From KBS-96 sp963722585 (GTDB lineage: Bacteria > Acidobacteriota > Terriglobia > Bryobacterales > Bryobacteraceae): a stretch of 64,000 nucleotides of DNA. The DNA is taken from the NCBI GenBank assembly GCA_963722585.1, contig CAVRNU010000011.1:62001-126000 (forward strand), given 5' to 3'. Shown in pieces: positions 36,603 to 45,682 of the stretch (positions are counted from its first letter, which is position 1; each line of letters opens with the position of its first letter). The position numbers were made by a program, and so were the translations under genes. The notes below the pieces were generated by a model. The model was given only the letters and a program-made list of their open reading frames with translations, made no database searches and was not told the DNA's origin.

Positions 36603-37970
36603 TCAAAGTTCGATTTGTTCGACCGCTTGGCGGGCGAGACGCGCGCAATCGGGCACGCCGATGCCGTCGTAGGCATTGCCGGCCAGGAACACACCGGGTT
36701 GCGAGGACACAAGGGCGCGAATCCTCGAATTTCTGCCCGCATGGCCGACCACATACTGGGGCATGGAAAGCGGCCAGCGATAGATTGTGTTAGCGACAGG
36801 AGCCGATTCGATCCCCATGAGACGGCTGAATTCGTTTTGCGCTACTGCCAGGATTTCTTCGTCGCTTTGCGGAATGAGAGCTTCGGCGTCTTTATCGACT
36901 ATGAACGCTCGAAGCGCAACGGAATGTTGTGGAATCCGCTCCGGGAACTTGGTGTTGATCCAGGTGGCGGCTGCCACCCGCCGGCGCTCCGCACGCGGCA
37001 CGAGGAAACCGAACCCATCGAGCGGATGCGTGAACGATTCACGCTTGTAAACGAGATTGACGGAAATAGCCGACGAATACGGAATCGCGCTCAGTTCTTC
37101 GCAAAGCGTAGGAACTGAATTTGCAAACAGTGGCGCAGCCCGGTGAGCAGGCAAGCAGACGATTACGAAGCGGGCTTCTCCAGTCGATTTTCCGACGCGG
37201 ATTCGCCACCTTCCACCGATTCGTTCCAGCCGTGTAGCTTCTCCCTCGACACGAGTCACGGCGCACGCGCTTGCCCTGGCGAGGCTGTCGGTAAGCGATT
37301 GCATGCCGCCGCGGAACGAGAGAAAAAGACTCCCGCGCTCTCTTGAAGCTGGCTGCTTCTGCTCCGCCCGGACGGCTCGAATCAGACTGCCGTACTTTCG
37401 CTCGTAGTCGAGAAAGCGAGGCAATACACTCGCCGCGCTGAGTTGACCCGCGTCGCCGCCGTACACGCCAGCAAGTAAAGGCTCGGCTACGTATTCGAGA
37501 ACGGAACGGTCGAAATGATCGAGAACAAATTCGGCGATCGAGACATCTCCACTGCGCTCGCGCGGCTTGTAGAAACGTTCTTTAAGAATTGCTCGTTTAG
37601 CGGAGTCATCGAACAAGGTCGAACCTAATGCCGCGCGTAGGTTGCCGGGCACCATCATGACCATTCCGTCCGGGAACGGCACTAACGCGCCATTTCGAAC
37701 GAGAAAAATACGGCGCGCGTCATCATTGGCGCCGATGATCTGGTTGTTTAACTCGGGCAACTCGCCGGCGAGCTTCGTCACGTCCGGCTTTGCCGCAACG
37801 TAGCTGTCGGGGCCGGCCTCTAACTGGCAGCCGTGCAGCAGGTCGGTTTTGATGAGACCGCCGAGCCGCGGCTGCATCTCAATGATAGTAGAAGAAAGGC
37901 CCTTTTTCGATAGGAAGTAGGCGGAGGCGAGTCCCGAGATCCCTCCACCCAATATTGTCACGTCAGACAC
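36603..37970 (-). CDS. hemG: Protoporphyrinogen oxidase (HemY-type)
   Basis: A 455-residue FAD enzyme that oxidises protoporphyrinogen IX (or coproporphyrinogen III in related enzymes) in heme synthesis, using oxygen. The dinucleotide motif is VTILGGGISGLASAYFLSKK at the N-terminus, followed by the family segments RLGGLIKT, LEAGPDSYVAAKPDV and, at the C-terminus, VFLAGNAYDGIGVPDCARL. Start is GTG at 37970. It is divergent from fdhD with a 68-base gap. No other heme gene is nearby, so it is not part of a visible hem operon. Specificity for proto- or copro-substrate cannot be told. Confidence 0.9.
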   Translation of the reverse strand: MSDVTILGGGISGLASAYFLSKKGLSSTIIEMQPRLGGLIKTDLLHGCQLEAGPDSYVAAKPDVTKLAGELPELNNQIIGANDDARRIFLVRNGALVPFPDGMVMMVPGNLRAALGSTLFDDSAKRAILKERFYKPRERSGDVSIAEFVLDHFDRSVLEYVAEPLLAGVYGGDAGQLSAASVLPRFLDYERKYGSLIRAVRAEQKQPASRERGSLFLSFRGGMQSLTDSLARASACAVTRVEGEATRLERIGGRWRIRVGKSTGEARFVIVCLPAHRAAPLFANSVPTLCEELSAIPYSSAISVNLVYKRESFTHPLDGFGFLVPRAERRRVAAATWINTKFPERIPQHSVALRAFIVDKDAEALIPQSDEEILAVAQNEFSRLMGIESAPVANTIYRWPLSMPQYVVGHAGRNSRIRALVSSQPGVFLAGNAYDGIGVPDCARLARQAVEQIEL

Positions 37971-38038
37971 GTTGCCTCGATTTTCTCATCGAAGGGGCGA
38001 ATTTCGAGCGATGGTCGACCAAATAAGGTAAGTGATAG

Positions 38039-38899
38039 ATGGCGACGATGTTGAGAGAGCATAAGCGGCAAACGAGCCGGTTTCTGGTGCGCCGGTTCTC
38101 AAAGAGCGGCGTTCAGCGCGTGACAGACACGGTGACTCGGGAAGAACCGCTCGAGATCCGGATCGCGTATTCGTTCAAGAGCACCCGCCGGACGGAAAGC
38201 GTGGCGGTTACCATGCGCACGCCGGGCCATGATAAGGAGCTTGCCGCAGGGTTCCTTTGCTCGGAGGGAGTGATTACACGCGCGGACGAGATTGCCGGGA
38301 TACGAGCTTTGGGAACTGGTGAGTCAAACGAAGTGCTCGTGGAACTTTCGCCCGAAGTGGATGTGGAAGAGTGGCGCCTGCGCCGCGCGACGCTCTTGAA
38401 TTCCGCGTGTGGGCTTTGCGGCAAACGGACGATCGAGGACATTCCAGAGGTCCAGCCTGCGGGTGAGGACGGATTGCGAGTGAGCGCCGAGCTGATTTAT
38501 GAGCTCCCGGCGTTGCTGAGACAGAAACAGGCTGCTTTCGATGAAAGCGGTGGACTCCATGCGGCGGGCCTGGTCTCGCCAGACGGCGAAATGCTTTCGG
38601 TGTTTGAGGACGTCGGCCGCCATAACGCGCTGGACAAGTTAATCGGCACGCACCTGCTTGAGCGCCGGCTGCCGCTGCATGACAGGTTTCTGTTTATGAG
38701 CAGCCGCGGCAGCTTTGAACTCGTGCAGAAATCGCTAGCGGCGGGATGCGGCATGCTGGTCACGATTGGCGCTCCCTCCAGCCTCGCCATCGAATTTGCG
38801 CGCGCACGAGGTTTGACGCTGATTGGTTTCGTCCGCGAAGATCACTTCAACGTGTACGCCGGCGACTCGCGTTTGGTTGCACTTAGGATGAATTTATGA
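38039..38899 (+). CDS. fdhD: Formate dehydrogenase accessory sulfurtransferase FdhD
   Basis: A 286-residue cytoplasmic protein that passes sulfur from a desulfurase to the molybdenum cofactor of formate dehydrogenase. The catalytic Cys pair is in SACGLCGKRTIED near residue 125, and the conserved blocks VAVTMRTPGHDKELAAGFL, FDESGGLHAAGL, EDVGRHNALDKLIG and MSSRGSFELVQKSLAAG are all present. No formate dehydrogenase gene lies in the window. It overlaps the next gene by 4 bases. Confidence 0.95.
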   Translation: MATMLREHKRQTSRFLVRRFSKSGVQRVTDTVTREEPLEIRIAYSFKSTRRTESVAVTMRTPGHDKELAAGFLCSEGVITRADEIAGIRALGTGESNEVLVELSPEVDVEEWRLRRATLLNSACGLCGKRTIEDIPEVQPAGEDGLRVSAELIYELPALLRQKQAAFDESGGLHAAGLVSPDGEMLSVFEDVGRHNALDKLIGTHLLERRLPLHDRFLFMSSRGSFELVQKSLAAGCGMLVTIGAPSSLAIEFARARGLTLIGFVREDHFNVYAGDSRLVALRMNL

Positions 38900-39251
38900 A
38901 GCTGCGTTTTCGGAAAGATTCGTTGCGTTTGCGGCTCAATCGGCAGGAAGTCAACGCTGTCGCGAGCGGAGGGTCGGTTGAAGAACGCGTGAACTTTCCC
39001 GGAGGTACGGCTTTGATTTACCGCCTGGTGCCGAGCGCGGAGGCTACTTGTGACGCGTCTCTTGCTGAAGGTACAATCACTGTTTCCGTGCCTTCGCGAA
39101 ATGCTTAAGCAATGGGAACAGAACGAAGACGATTGGGCTATATCATAATACCGGAGCGCTCGAGATCGCGATCGAGAAGGATCTGGAATGCGTCGAGGCC
39201 AGGGCCGAGGAGCGCGACCCGTACGCATTTCCCCGGAAGGCTGCGTGTTAA
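38896..39251 (+). pseudogene. Small DUF7009-like protein, two +1 frameshifts
   Basis: Begins at the ATG at 38896 inside the end of fdhD. The first frame gives MKLRFRKDSLRLRLNRQEVN and TVSVPSRNA-stop. Skipping one A near 39100 leads to MLKQWEQNEDDWAIS in the next frame, and skipping one base near 39146 leads to NTGALEIAIEKDLECVEARA and DPYAFPRKAAC. The three parts make one protein of about 117 residues with the family's usual IEKDxEC end. The role is unknown; co-location with fdhD suggests a link with molybdoenzymes but that is inference. Either broken or affected by sequence error. Confidence 0.7.
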
Positions 39252-39275
39252 GTCCCACGAAGACCTAGGCCGGTA

Positions 39276-39824
39276 TTACGGTTCTGCAACGAGGCGCCGG
39301 GCTAAGTCGGCAATTTTGTTGGTTCCGCCTGCGTGGTTGTACTCTAGCTCTCCCTCCCATCGGTAGCGAATTGCTCCCTTTTTGTCGATGACGTAAATCG
39401 TTGGCCAGAATTCCTGATGCCAGCGGTCCCAATTGGCATGGTCGCTATCGAGAAGAATCGGATAGTGAATGCCTAGACGCGCAATCTCACGCTCTACATT
39501 CTTTTTTACGCTTTCGCGCTCGGTTTCAGGCGTGTGGATTCCAACCACCTCCACTCCCTCGGCGGCCAAATCCCGGCTCCACTGGGCATATGCAGGCAAA
39601 TTCCTGCGGCAATTTATGCATGAAAACGTCCAAAATTCGACTATCGTCACGCGGCCTTTGCGGGATGCCAGCGTGATGGGTTGATTGTGCGGTGTATTGA
39701 CCCAGGAACTTCCAATCAGTTCTGGCGCCGGAGCGTTCTCAGTGATGACATCGCCGGATAAATGGGGCAAGGCCAGAAATAGAGGAAATGCCAGGAGGAT
39801 CCAATTTCGAACTGTTAGAGCCAT
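39276..39824 (-). CDS. Exported thioredoxin-like redoxin (TlpA/DipZ-C type)
   Basis: A 182-residue periplasmic thiol-disulfide protein with signal peptide VRNWILLAFPLFLALPHLSG. The active site is CINC in VEFWTFSCINCRRNLP near residue 69, and the cis-Pro region is EFWPTIYVIDKKGAIRY. The SCINC form is typical of DipZ-like C-terminal and redoxin-domain proteins. It probably reduces or isomerises periplasmic disulfides. Convergent with the small protein gene, divergent from the acyl-CoA dehydrogenase gene. Confidence 0.88.
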   Translation of the reverse strand: MALTVRNWILLAFPLFLALPHLSGDVITENAPAPELIGSSWVNTPHNQPITLASRKGRVTIVEFWTFSCINCRRNLPAYAQWSRDLAAEGVEVVGIHTPETERESVKKNVEREIARLGIHYPILLDSDHANWDRWHQEFWPTIYVIDKKGAIRYRWEGELEYNHAGGTNKIADLARRLVAEP

Positions 39825-39918
39825 TTTGATGTCCGCTTATACGTTCGCGGAACAAGTAGAACTGGTTACGCGGCACAGGCTCGGGAAGAGTGATGCACAA
39901 TAGCGGCAGGCAATTCTT

Positions 39919-41099
39919 ATGGCTGTCTCTACCGCTTATCAATCCGCTCCGCCGCTAACATGCTTGTCGGAAGAAGAGCTCCTTTTTCAGGAGAATGTCC
40001 GAAAGTTCGCGACCGAGCATATTGCTCCTCATGTCCGCGAAATGGACGAGGGTGCGAAGCTTCATGATGGCTTGCTTACTGAACTTTTCCGGCTGGGCTT
40101 GATGGGAATTGAGATTCCGGAGAGGTTCGGTGGACAGGAGGGGACGTTCTTTCAATCCGTTCTCGCGATTGAAGAGCTGGCCCGGGTGGACCCGGCTATC
40201 TCGGTTATCGTCGATGTGCAGAATACGCTTGTAAACAATGCGATTTCGCGCTGGGGCTCTCCGGAGCAACAGCAGAAGTATCTTTCTAGGCTCTCCACTG
40301 AAATGGTGGGGGCCTACGCTCTTTCGGAAGCCGAATCGGGATCGGACGCGTTTTCCCTCACCACCCGGGCGATCGATTCGGGCGATCACTACCGGCTCGA
40401 AGGGCGGAAATTATGGATCACAAACGGAGCCGAAGCCGGCGTTTTCCTTGTGTTTGCTACAGTTGATCCTGCCGCAGGTTACCGCGGCATCACGTGCTTT
40501 CTGGTCGAGCGCGACACGCCGGGCTTCACAATCGGTAAGAAAGAGAGCAAACTCGGCATTCGCGCTTCATCAACCTGCGAGCTGATTTTCGATGGTTGTT
40601 GCGTGCCCAAAGAAAGCGCGATGGGCGAAATCGGCAAGGGATACAAGATCGCGATCGAGACGCTCAACGAAGGGCGGATCGGGATCGGGGCTCAAATGAC
40701 CGGGCTGGCTGCGGGCGCGCTCGGCCACGCTCTTTCGCATGCCAAGCACCGAAAGCAATTCGGGAAAGCGATCGGCGAATTTCAGGGAGTTCAATTCGAG
40801 CTGGCGGAAATGGCTGTGAAAGTGGAAAGCGCAAGGCTGCTGGTTTACAATGCCGCGCGGCTTCGGGATGCGGGCCAGCCCTTTGTTACCGAGGCCGCCA
40901 TGGCGAAAGTATTACGCCTCAGCGATTGCCGAGGAAGTGGCGTCGAAGGCGATCGAGGTCTTGGGGGGCGTCGGGTTTACGAAAGATTATCCGGTCGAGA
41001 AACTATATCCGCGACGCGAAGATCGGGCGAATCTACGAGGGTACAAGCAACATGCAGCGAATTACGATCGCTAAAGCGCTGCTCGACAACGTGAAATGA
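39919..41099 (+). pseudogene. Acyl-CoA dehydrogenase, frameshifted near its end
   Basis: FAD enzyme of beta-oxidation or branched-chain amino acid breakdown. The frame is regular from MAVSTAYQSAPPLT through AYALSEAESGSDAF (signature 1) and GIGAQMTGLAAGALGHALSH to FVTEAAMAK near 40905. Then an extra G (GAAAGTATTAC) and later an extra C (CTATATCCGCGAC near 41010) move the rest into other frames: YYASAIAEEVASKAIEVLGG, FTKDYPVEKLY and RDAKIGRIYEGTSNMQR, ending at 41099. The catalytic Glu (IYEGTSN) is in the third frame. Correcting two bases gives a normal 393-residue enzyme. Confidence 0.9.
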
Positions 41100-41148
41100 C
41101 GGCGCTAAGGCAACTAGCGGCCTTAGAAAATCGTCACAATAAGAAGAT

Positions 41149-41973
41149 ATGACACGGCGCGATTACTTCAGGTCTTTTGCGGCTTTTGCCGCTGCGGGTC
41201 CGGTGCTCAAGGCGATAGACGCTCCCCACAATCTGACTGAGGGCCAGATTCAGACCATTATTCAGAAGTTCGCCGAGAAGGAGACGGAGTTCGCACAGGC
41301 GCGAGACCAGTACACATTCCGCCAGGAAACGAAGATCGTCGAATACGACGACAGCGACCAGCCCGGCGGCAAGTATCAAATCGTTTCCGACATTACCTTC
41401 AACGACAAGGGAAAACGAGCCGAGAATGTCGTTTACGCGCCGGTAAACACGCTACAACGGATCATCATGACGCCCGAGGATGAACAGGATCTTCGAACGG
41501 TGATGCCTTTTGTCATGACCTCCGCCGAGGTGCCGGATTACTACATACGTTTCCTGGGCTGGCAGAAGGTGGATGAGATTGGCACCTACGTTTTTGCGGT
41601 AAAGCCGAAAGAGCTGAACAAGTCGGGTAAACGTTATTTTGAAGGCGAGATCTGGGTGGACGACCGCGACTATCAGATTGTAAAAACTTACGGACGGTCA
41701 GCAGGTTATTTGAAGCGCAAAGGCCAGCAGTTCCCTAAGTTCGAAACGTATCGTGAGAACATCGACGGGAAGTACTGGTTCCCGACATACACGTATGCCG
41801 ACGATGTTCTGAATTTCGATACGGGTCCGGTGCGCATCAAGGAGATCGTGCAGTACAAGGACTATAAGAAATTTGGAAGCCGGTCGACAATCACGTTTGG
41901 CGACTCGGAAGCGCCGGCGCAACCCAAGTCTCCGCCCTCCTCGCAGCAGCCTCCCCCTTCGCCTCACCAATGA
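41149..41973 (+). CDS. Exported protein, outer-membrane-lipoprotein-sorting-like
   Basis: A 274-residue protein starting MTRRDYFRSFAAFAAAGPVL, a short Tat- or Sec-type signal. The segment RYFEGEIWVDDRDYQIVKTY and FPKFETYRENIDGKYWFPTY resemble LolA/LppX-like beta-sheet proteins of acidobacteria. The C-terminus is a Pro/Ser/Gln-rich tail. Function unknown. The gene lies 50 bases after the acyl-CoA dehydrogenase, with a CTAAGGC/GCCTTAG hairpin at 41105-41126 between. Confidence 0.65.
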   Translation: MTRRDYFRSFAAFAAAGPVLKAIDAPHNLTEGQIQTIIQKFAEKETEFAQARDQYTFRQETKIVEYDDSDQPGGKYQIVSDITFNDKGKRAENVVYAPVNTLQRIIMTPEDEQDLRTVMPFVMTSAEVPDYYIRFLGWQKVDEIGTYVFAVKPKELNKSGKRYFEGEIWVDDRDYQIVKTYGRSAGYLKRKGQQFPKFETYRENIDGKYWFPTYTYADDVLNFDTGPVRIKEIVQYKDYKKFGSRSTITFGDSEAPAQPKSPPSSQQPPPSPHQ

Positions 41974-42112
41974 GGTAGACTAAAGATACGTTGCTTCCCA
42001 ATAACACGCTGAAAACCTGTGGTTTTGGCGAGTTCAGATCTAAATCTGCGCAATCCGATGCAAAGCAGAGACGAGGGGGAGGCTGATACGTAAAATAGAG
42101 TCTTCGCGACCC

Positions 42113-43150
42113 ATGTCCGACCTTGATCAGCTTCGTCTTAGACGAAGGCGTAACTTGAGCAGACATTTGCGGGAAGCCGCATTGATCGTGAAAGGCGCCG
42201 CATCGACCTCGCATCCGATCATGGCGCACATTATCCCGATCCGGCGGTGTAACTTAACGTGCGCATACTGTAACGAGTACGACGATTATTCGAAGCCCGT
42301 TCCGCTCGATACGTTGACGCGAAGACTCGACCTTCTGGGGCGGCTGAAGACCGGGATCATCACGTTAAGCGGCGGCGAGCCGCTGCTTCATCCCGAGCTG
42401 GACGATGTAATCCGGCACATCCGGCAAGTGGGTGCGCTTGCCGGTTTAATCACCAACGGTTACCTGTTAGTGCCCGAGCGGATCGAGCGCCTGAACGATG
42501 CCGGATTGGACTATCTGCAAATCAGCATCGACAACGTGATGCCTGACGATGTATCGAAGAAGAGCTTGAAAGTTCTGGATAAGAAACTGCAGATGCTCGC
42601 CCAATACGCTCATTTTCACATCAACATCAACAGCGTCCTGGGCGGAGGCATTCACAACCCGGAAGATGCTCTGACGGTCGGCAAGCGGGCAATGGACCTC
42701 GGCTTTACGTCGACTGTTGGCATTATTCACGACGGAGATGGCCAGCTACGGCCGCTGGGAAGCCGCGAGCGCGAAGTCTTTCTCGAAATGAAGAAGTTTG
42801 AGAAGAAGCACTTCTCGCGGTTGAACTATTTCCAGGAGAGCATTGCCAATGGCCAGCCGGCCGATTGGCGCTGCCGGGCCGGCTCCCGGTATCTGTATGT
42901 TTGCGAGGACGGGCTCGTCCACTATTGTTCGCAGCAGAGGGGATTCCCTGCCAAGCCGCTCGAAGACTACACGCTCGAAGATATCAAGCGAGAATACATC
43001 ACGCAGAAATCGTGTGCGCCTCTTTGCACAATTTCGTGCGTACATCAGATTTCGTATTTCGACTTCTTTCGAGGTGAGCAAACGCTGTCGGTAAATCCGG
43101 AGCCGGAGCGGAAGGAGCAATTGGTTTCGATCAAGTCGGCCGGAGCGTAA
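42113..43150 (+). CDS. Radical SAM protein
   Basis: A 345-residue radical SAM enzyme. The SAM [4Fe-4S] motif is CNLTCAYCNEYDD (CxxxCxxC) near residue 47, followed by GGEPLLHPEL, ITNGYLL and LQISIDN, all parts of the TIM-barrel core. The C-terminal third holds more Cys residues (WRCRAGSRYLYVCEDGLVHY, then CAPLCTISCVHQ), suggesting a SPASM-like auxiliary cluster. Related proteins modify peptides or lipids; this one's substrate is unknown. It converges with the epimerase gene after 16 bases. Confidence 0.85.
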   Translation: MSDLDQLRLRRRRNLSRHLREAALIVKGAASTSHPIMAHIIPIRRCNLTCAYCNEYDDYSKPVPLDTLTRRLDLLGRLKTGIITLSGGEPLLHPELDDVIRHIRQVGALAGLITNGYLLVPERIERLNDAGLDYLQISIDNVMPDDVSKKSLKVLDKKLQMLAQYAHFHININSVLGGGIHNPEDALTVGKRAMDLGFTSTVGIIHDGDGQLRPLGSREREVFLEMKKFEKKHFSRLNYFQESIANGQPADWRCRAGSRYLYVCEDGLVHYCSQQRGFPAKPLEDYTLEDIKREYITQKSCAPLCTISCVHQISYFDFFRGEQTLSVNPEPERKEQLVSIKSAGA

Positions 43151-43166
43151 AGGCCGGCCATATAGC

Positions 43167-44183
43167 TCAACCGCTCTGCAATTTGGTGGTTCGCTCGAGA
43201 TCGCGGCTGAAGCGGGCGAGTATTTCGTCCTCGAACGAAAAATCCGGTTTAGCGAAGCTCCGCTGCCTGAGGTAAGCCTTAAACGTAGTCTTCAGCCCCA
43301 TCGCAAAATCGGTCGGGCGGAATGCCAGCATCCGTTGGGCCTTGGTAATCACCTCGGTAATGGCCGGCAGGTCGAAGTAGTAGCCGAAGTAAAGTTTGGG
43401 GCCGAACGCGCTGCCGCCCATATGCAGAATGCGGTCGCGTGGAATCGAAACCAGATCGGGTTCCTTGACTCCCGCCGCCTTGGCCAGCTCGATTACAACC
43501 TCGTGTTGCGTGAGAGCTCGCGCGTTGGCTGCGTTGAAAGCGTGACCGACCGCATTCCGCGAATCGAGCACGCGCATCGCGAGCCGCACCAGATCCTCGA
43601 CATAAACGAACTGCATCAGCCGGTGGCCCTCACTCGGCAGGATGATCTTGCGCCCGGCTCGAAGGCGATCCCAGAAGAAAGCTTCCCGATAAAACGGATT
43701 GCCCGGTCCGTACACATACGGCGGGCGAATGGTAACAATAGGGAATCCCGTACGCTGATGAAGGCGAAAAAGTGAGCGTTCACTCATCGCTTTGTTGCGA
43801 ATGTAGGAATCGGGGTGGTCATCGGGAGCGAGAGCGTCCCCTTCGTGATGATTCAAGCCATCGCCATAAGAGGCAACGCTTGACATGAAGACGTACCGGC
43901 TGATGTGGCCGTCAAAGAAAAGGGCCATTGCTTCAATCTGGTGCGCATTGGTGCCATTCTCCCAGTCGTAAGCCAGATCGTATACCGCATCGAATTTCAA
44001 CCTTGCCACTGCTTTGCGGACTGTATCGATCTGATTACGGTCGGCCGTAAGGTTTACAACGCGCTTGCTGAACGGGTTCCGGCTTCGGCGATGAAGAATG
44101 GAAACTTCGTGGCCAGCCTTTATTAACTCCGTCACCAGCAACTTGCCGATAAAGGTCGTACCACCGATGACGAGCACTCTCAT
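43167..44183 (-). CDS. NAD-dependent epimerase/dehydratase (extended SDR)
   Basis: A 338-residue extended SDR enzyme. I start at the ATG at 44183 (MRVLVIGGTTFIGKLLVTEL); a longer frame would run into the inositol synthase gene. It has the GGTTFIG nucleotide motif, FDAVYDLAYD, and the YxxxK active-site pair in DSYIRNKAMSERSLF. Probably acts on a nucleotide sugar. It follows the inositol-3-phosphate synthase gene by 34 bases and is likely co-transcribed. Confidence 0.85.
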   Translation of the reverse strand: MRVLVIGGTTFIGKLLVTELIKAGHEVSILHRRSRNPFSKRVVNLTADRNQIDTVRKAVARLKFDAVYDLAYDWENGTNAHQIEAMALFFDGHISRYVFMSSVASYGDGLNHHEGDALAPDDHPDSYIRNKAMSERSLFRLHQRTGFPIVTIRPPYVYGPGNPFYREAFFWDRLRAGRKIILPSEGHRLMQFVYVEDLVRLAMRVLDSRNAVGHAFNAANARALTQHEVVIELAKAAGVKEPDLVSIPRDRILHMGGSAFGPKLYFGYYFDLPAITEVITKAQRMLAFRPTDFAMGLKTTFKAYLRQRSFAKPDFSFEDEILARFSRDLERTTKLQSG

Positions 44184-44217
44184 TGGCGGAACTTCGCCGC
44201 CATGCGAGGTCCCGTTC

Positions 44218-45537
44218 CTAGTCGTAGTATTCGAGGCCGAGGTGTGTGATGAGGTTTTCACCTTGCATCCAGCGAAGCGTATTCTTCAACTTCATTAATT
44301 GGATGAAGATATCATGCTCCGGATACAATCCCGCAGCAGTCATGGGTCCCTTGAAGTAGAACGAGAGCCACTCCTGAATGCCCTTCATCCCGGCCCGTTG
44401 AGCCAGATCTAGAAAGAGTACCAGGTCGAGGACCAGTGGCGCAGCCAGAATGGAATCGCGGCACAAGAAATCGATCTTAATCTGCATCGGATAGCCGAGC
44501 CATCCGAAAATGTCAATGTTGTCCCAGCCCTCCTTGGCATCGCCTCGTGGCGGGTAGTAGTTGATCCGGACGGCATGATACAGATCTTTGTACAAAATCG
44601 GATAGAGATCCGGCTGCAGGATATGCTCCAGGACCGAGAGCTTCGTTTCCTCCTTAGTCTTGAACGAACCTGGGTCTTCGAGGACGGCGCCATCACGGTT
44701 TCCGAGGATGTTGGTGGAAAACCAACCGCTCACACCAAGCATTCGAGCCTTGAAACCTGGGGCGAGCAGGGTCTTCATGTAAGTCTGCCCCGTTTTGAAA
44801 TCTTTGCCGCAAATCGGTGTCGCGGTGTCGCGCGCAAGCTCGAGCATAGCCGGGATGTCGGTAGTCAGGTTGGGGGCGCCGTTCGCGAAGGGTACACCAA
44901 GCTTAAGCGCTGCATAGGCGTATATCTGACTGGGGCAGATATCGCCATCATTTTCCGCTAGCCCTTTTTCAAAGGCGGTTAGAGTTTGGTGGACATCAGC
45001 GGGCTTATGGTGCACCTCCGTGGATCCGCACCAGATCATCACCAACCGGCTACAGCCGTTCGCCCTCTTAAACTCTTGAATGTCGCCCATCAAGGCCTGG
45101 GCGTGATCCATCTTTGTCTTGCCCTGTTTCACGTTCGGGCCGTCGATCCTGCGGACGTAATTGTGATCGAATACAGCCGGCATGGGACGGATCGACGTCA
45201 AGGGCTCTCTCAACTCGTCTAGCAGCGGTCGGTCCAATACCCGCGCCTTGACAGCCGCTTCGTATGCGTTGTCGTCGTAGATGTCCCACGTCCCGAAGCG
45301 GAGGCATTCCAAAGGAGAAAGCGGAACGAAGTCTTTAATTCTTGGAACTCGGTTTTCCGTGCGTTTGCCGAGCCGGATAGTGCCAAGCTGAGTAAGCGAT
45401 CCAACTGGCTGGCCCAAACCGCGCTTCACCGCTTCTACGCCTGCAATAAACGTGGAAGCCACAGCGCCCATTCCAGGAATGAGAATCCCTAAACGGCCGT
45501 CGGCTGGTGCGATCGTTACGTTCGGTTGCGTGTACAA
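44218..45537 (-). CDS. ino1: Inositol-3-phosphate synthase
   Basis: A 439-residue enzyme converting glucose-6-phosphate to inositol-3-phosphate with bound NAD. I start at the TTG at 45537, 5 bases after AAGGAG; a longer frame to 45906 is not protein-like. Motifs: LGILIPGMGAVASTFIAGVE (NAD fold), VMIWCGSTEVHHKPADVHQT, APNLTTDIPAMLELA, and GKDFKTGQTYMKTLLAPGFK with the catalytic lysines. Product feeds inositol lipids or compatible solutes. Adjacent epimerase and radical SAM genes hint at a lipid- or glycan-modifying pathway, but that is inference. Confidence 0.93.
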   Translation of the reverse strand: MYTQPNVTIAPADGRLGILIPGMGAVASTFIAGVEAVKRGLGQPVGSLTQLGTIRLGKRTENRVPRIKDFVPLSPLECLRFGTWDIYDDNAYEAAVKARVLDRPLLDELREPLTSIRPMPAVFDHNYVRRIDGPNVKQGKTKMDHAQALMGDIQEFKRANGCSRLVMIWCGSTEVHHKPADVHQTLTAFEKGLAENDGDICPSQIYAYAALKLGVPFANGAPNLTTDIPAMLELARDTATPICGKDFKTGQTYMKTLLAPGFKARMLGVSGWFSTNILGNRDGAVLEDPGSFKTKEETKLSVLEHILQPDLYPILYKDLYHAVRINYYPPRGDAKEGWDNIDIFGWLGYPMQIKIDFLCRDSILAAPLVLDLVLFLDLAQRAGMKGIQEWLSFYFKGPMTAAGLYPEHDIFIQLMKLKNTLRWMQGENLITHLGLEYYD

Positions 45538-45682
45538 GGCAACTCCTTTGTTACTTCCTTCGTCCGTCCTCACTCTTTGGACGTAAGCTGCACTCCGCAG
45601 GTAAGCAAGCCCCGGGCTAATCGCGCGCACAACGCCACCCACCGGCTGTGCGCTTGGGTCCTCCGATATACTAGCATTTACA

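Noticed and set aside
41105..41126. CTAAGGC/GCCTTAG hairpin after the acyl-CoA dehydrogenase gene as a terminator
   Set aside because: On the plus strand it is followed by A residues, not T residues, so it lacks the intrinsic terminator signature.
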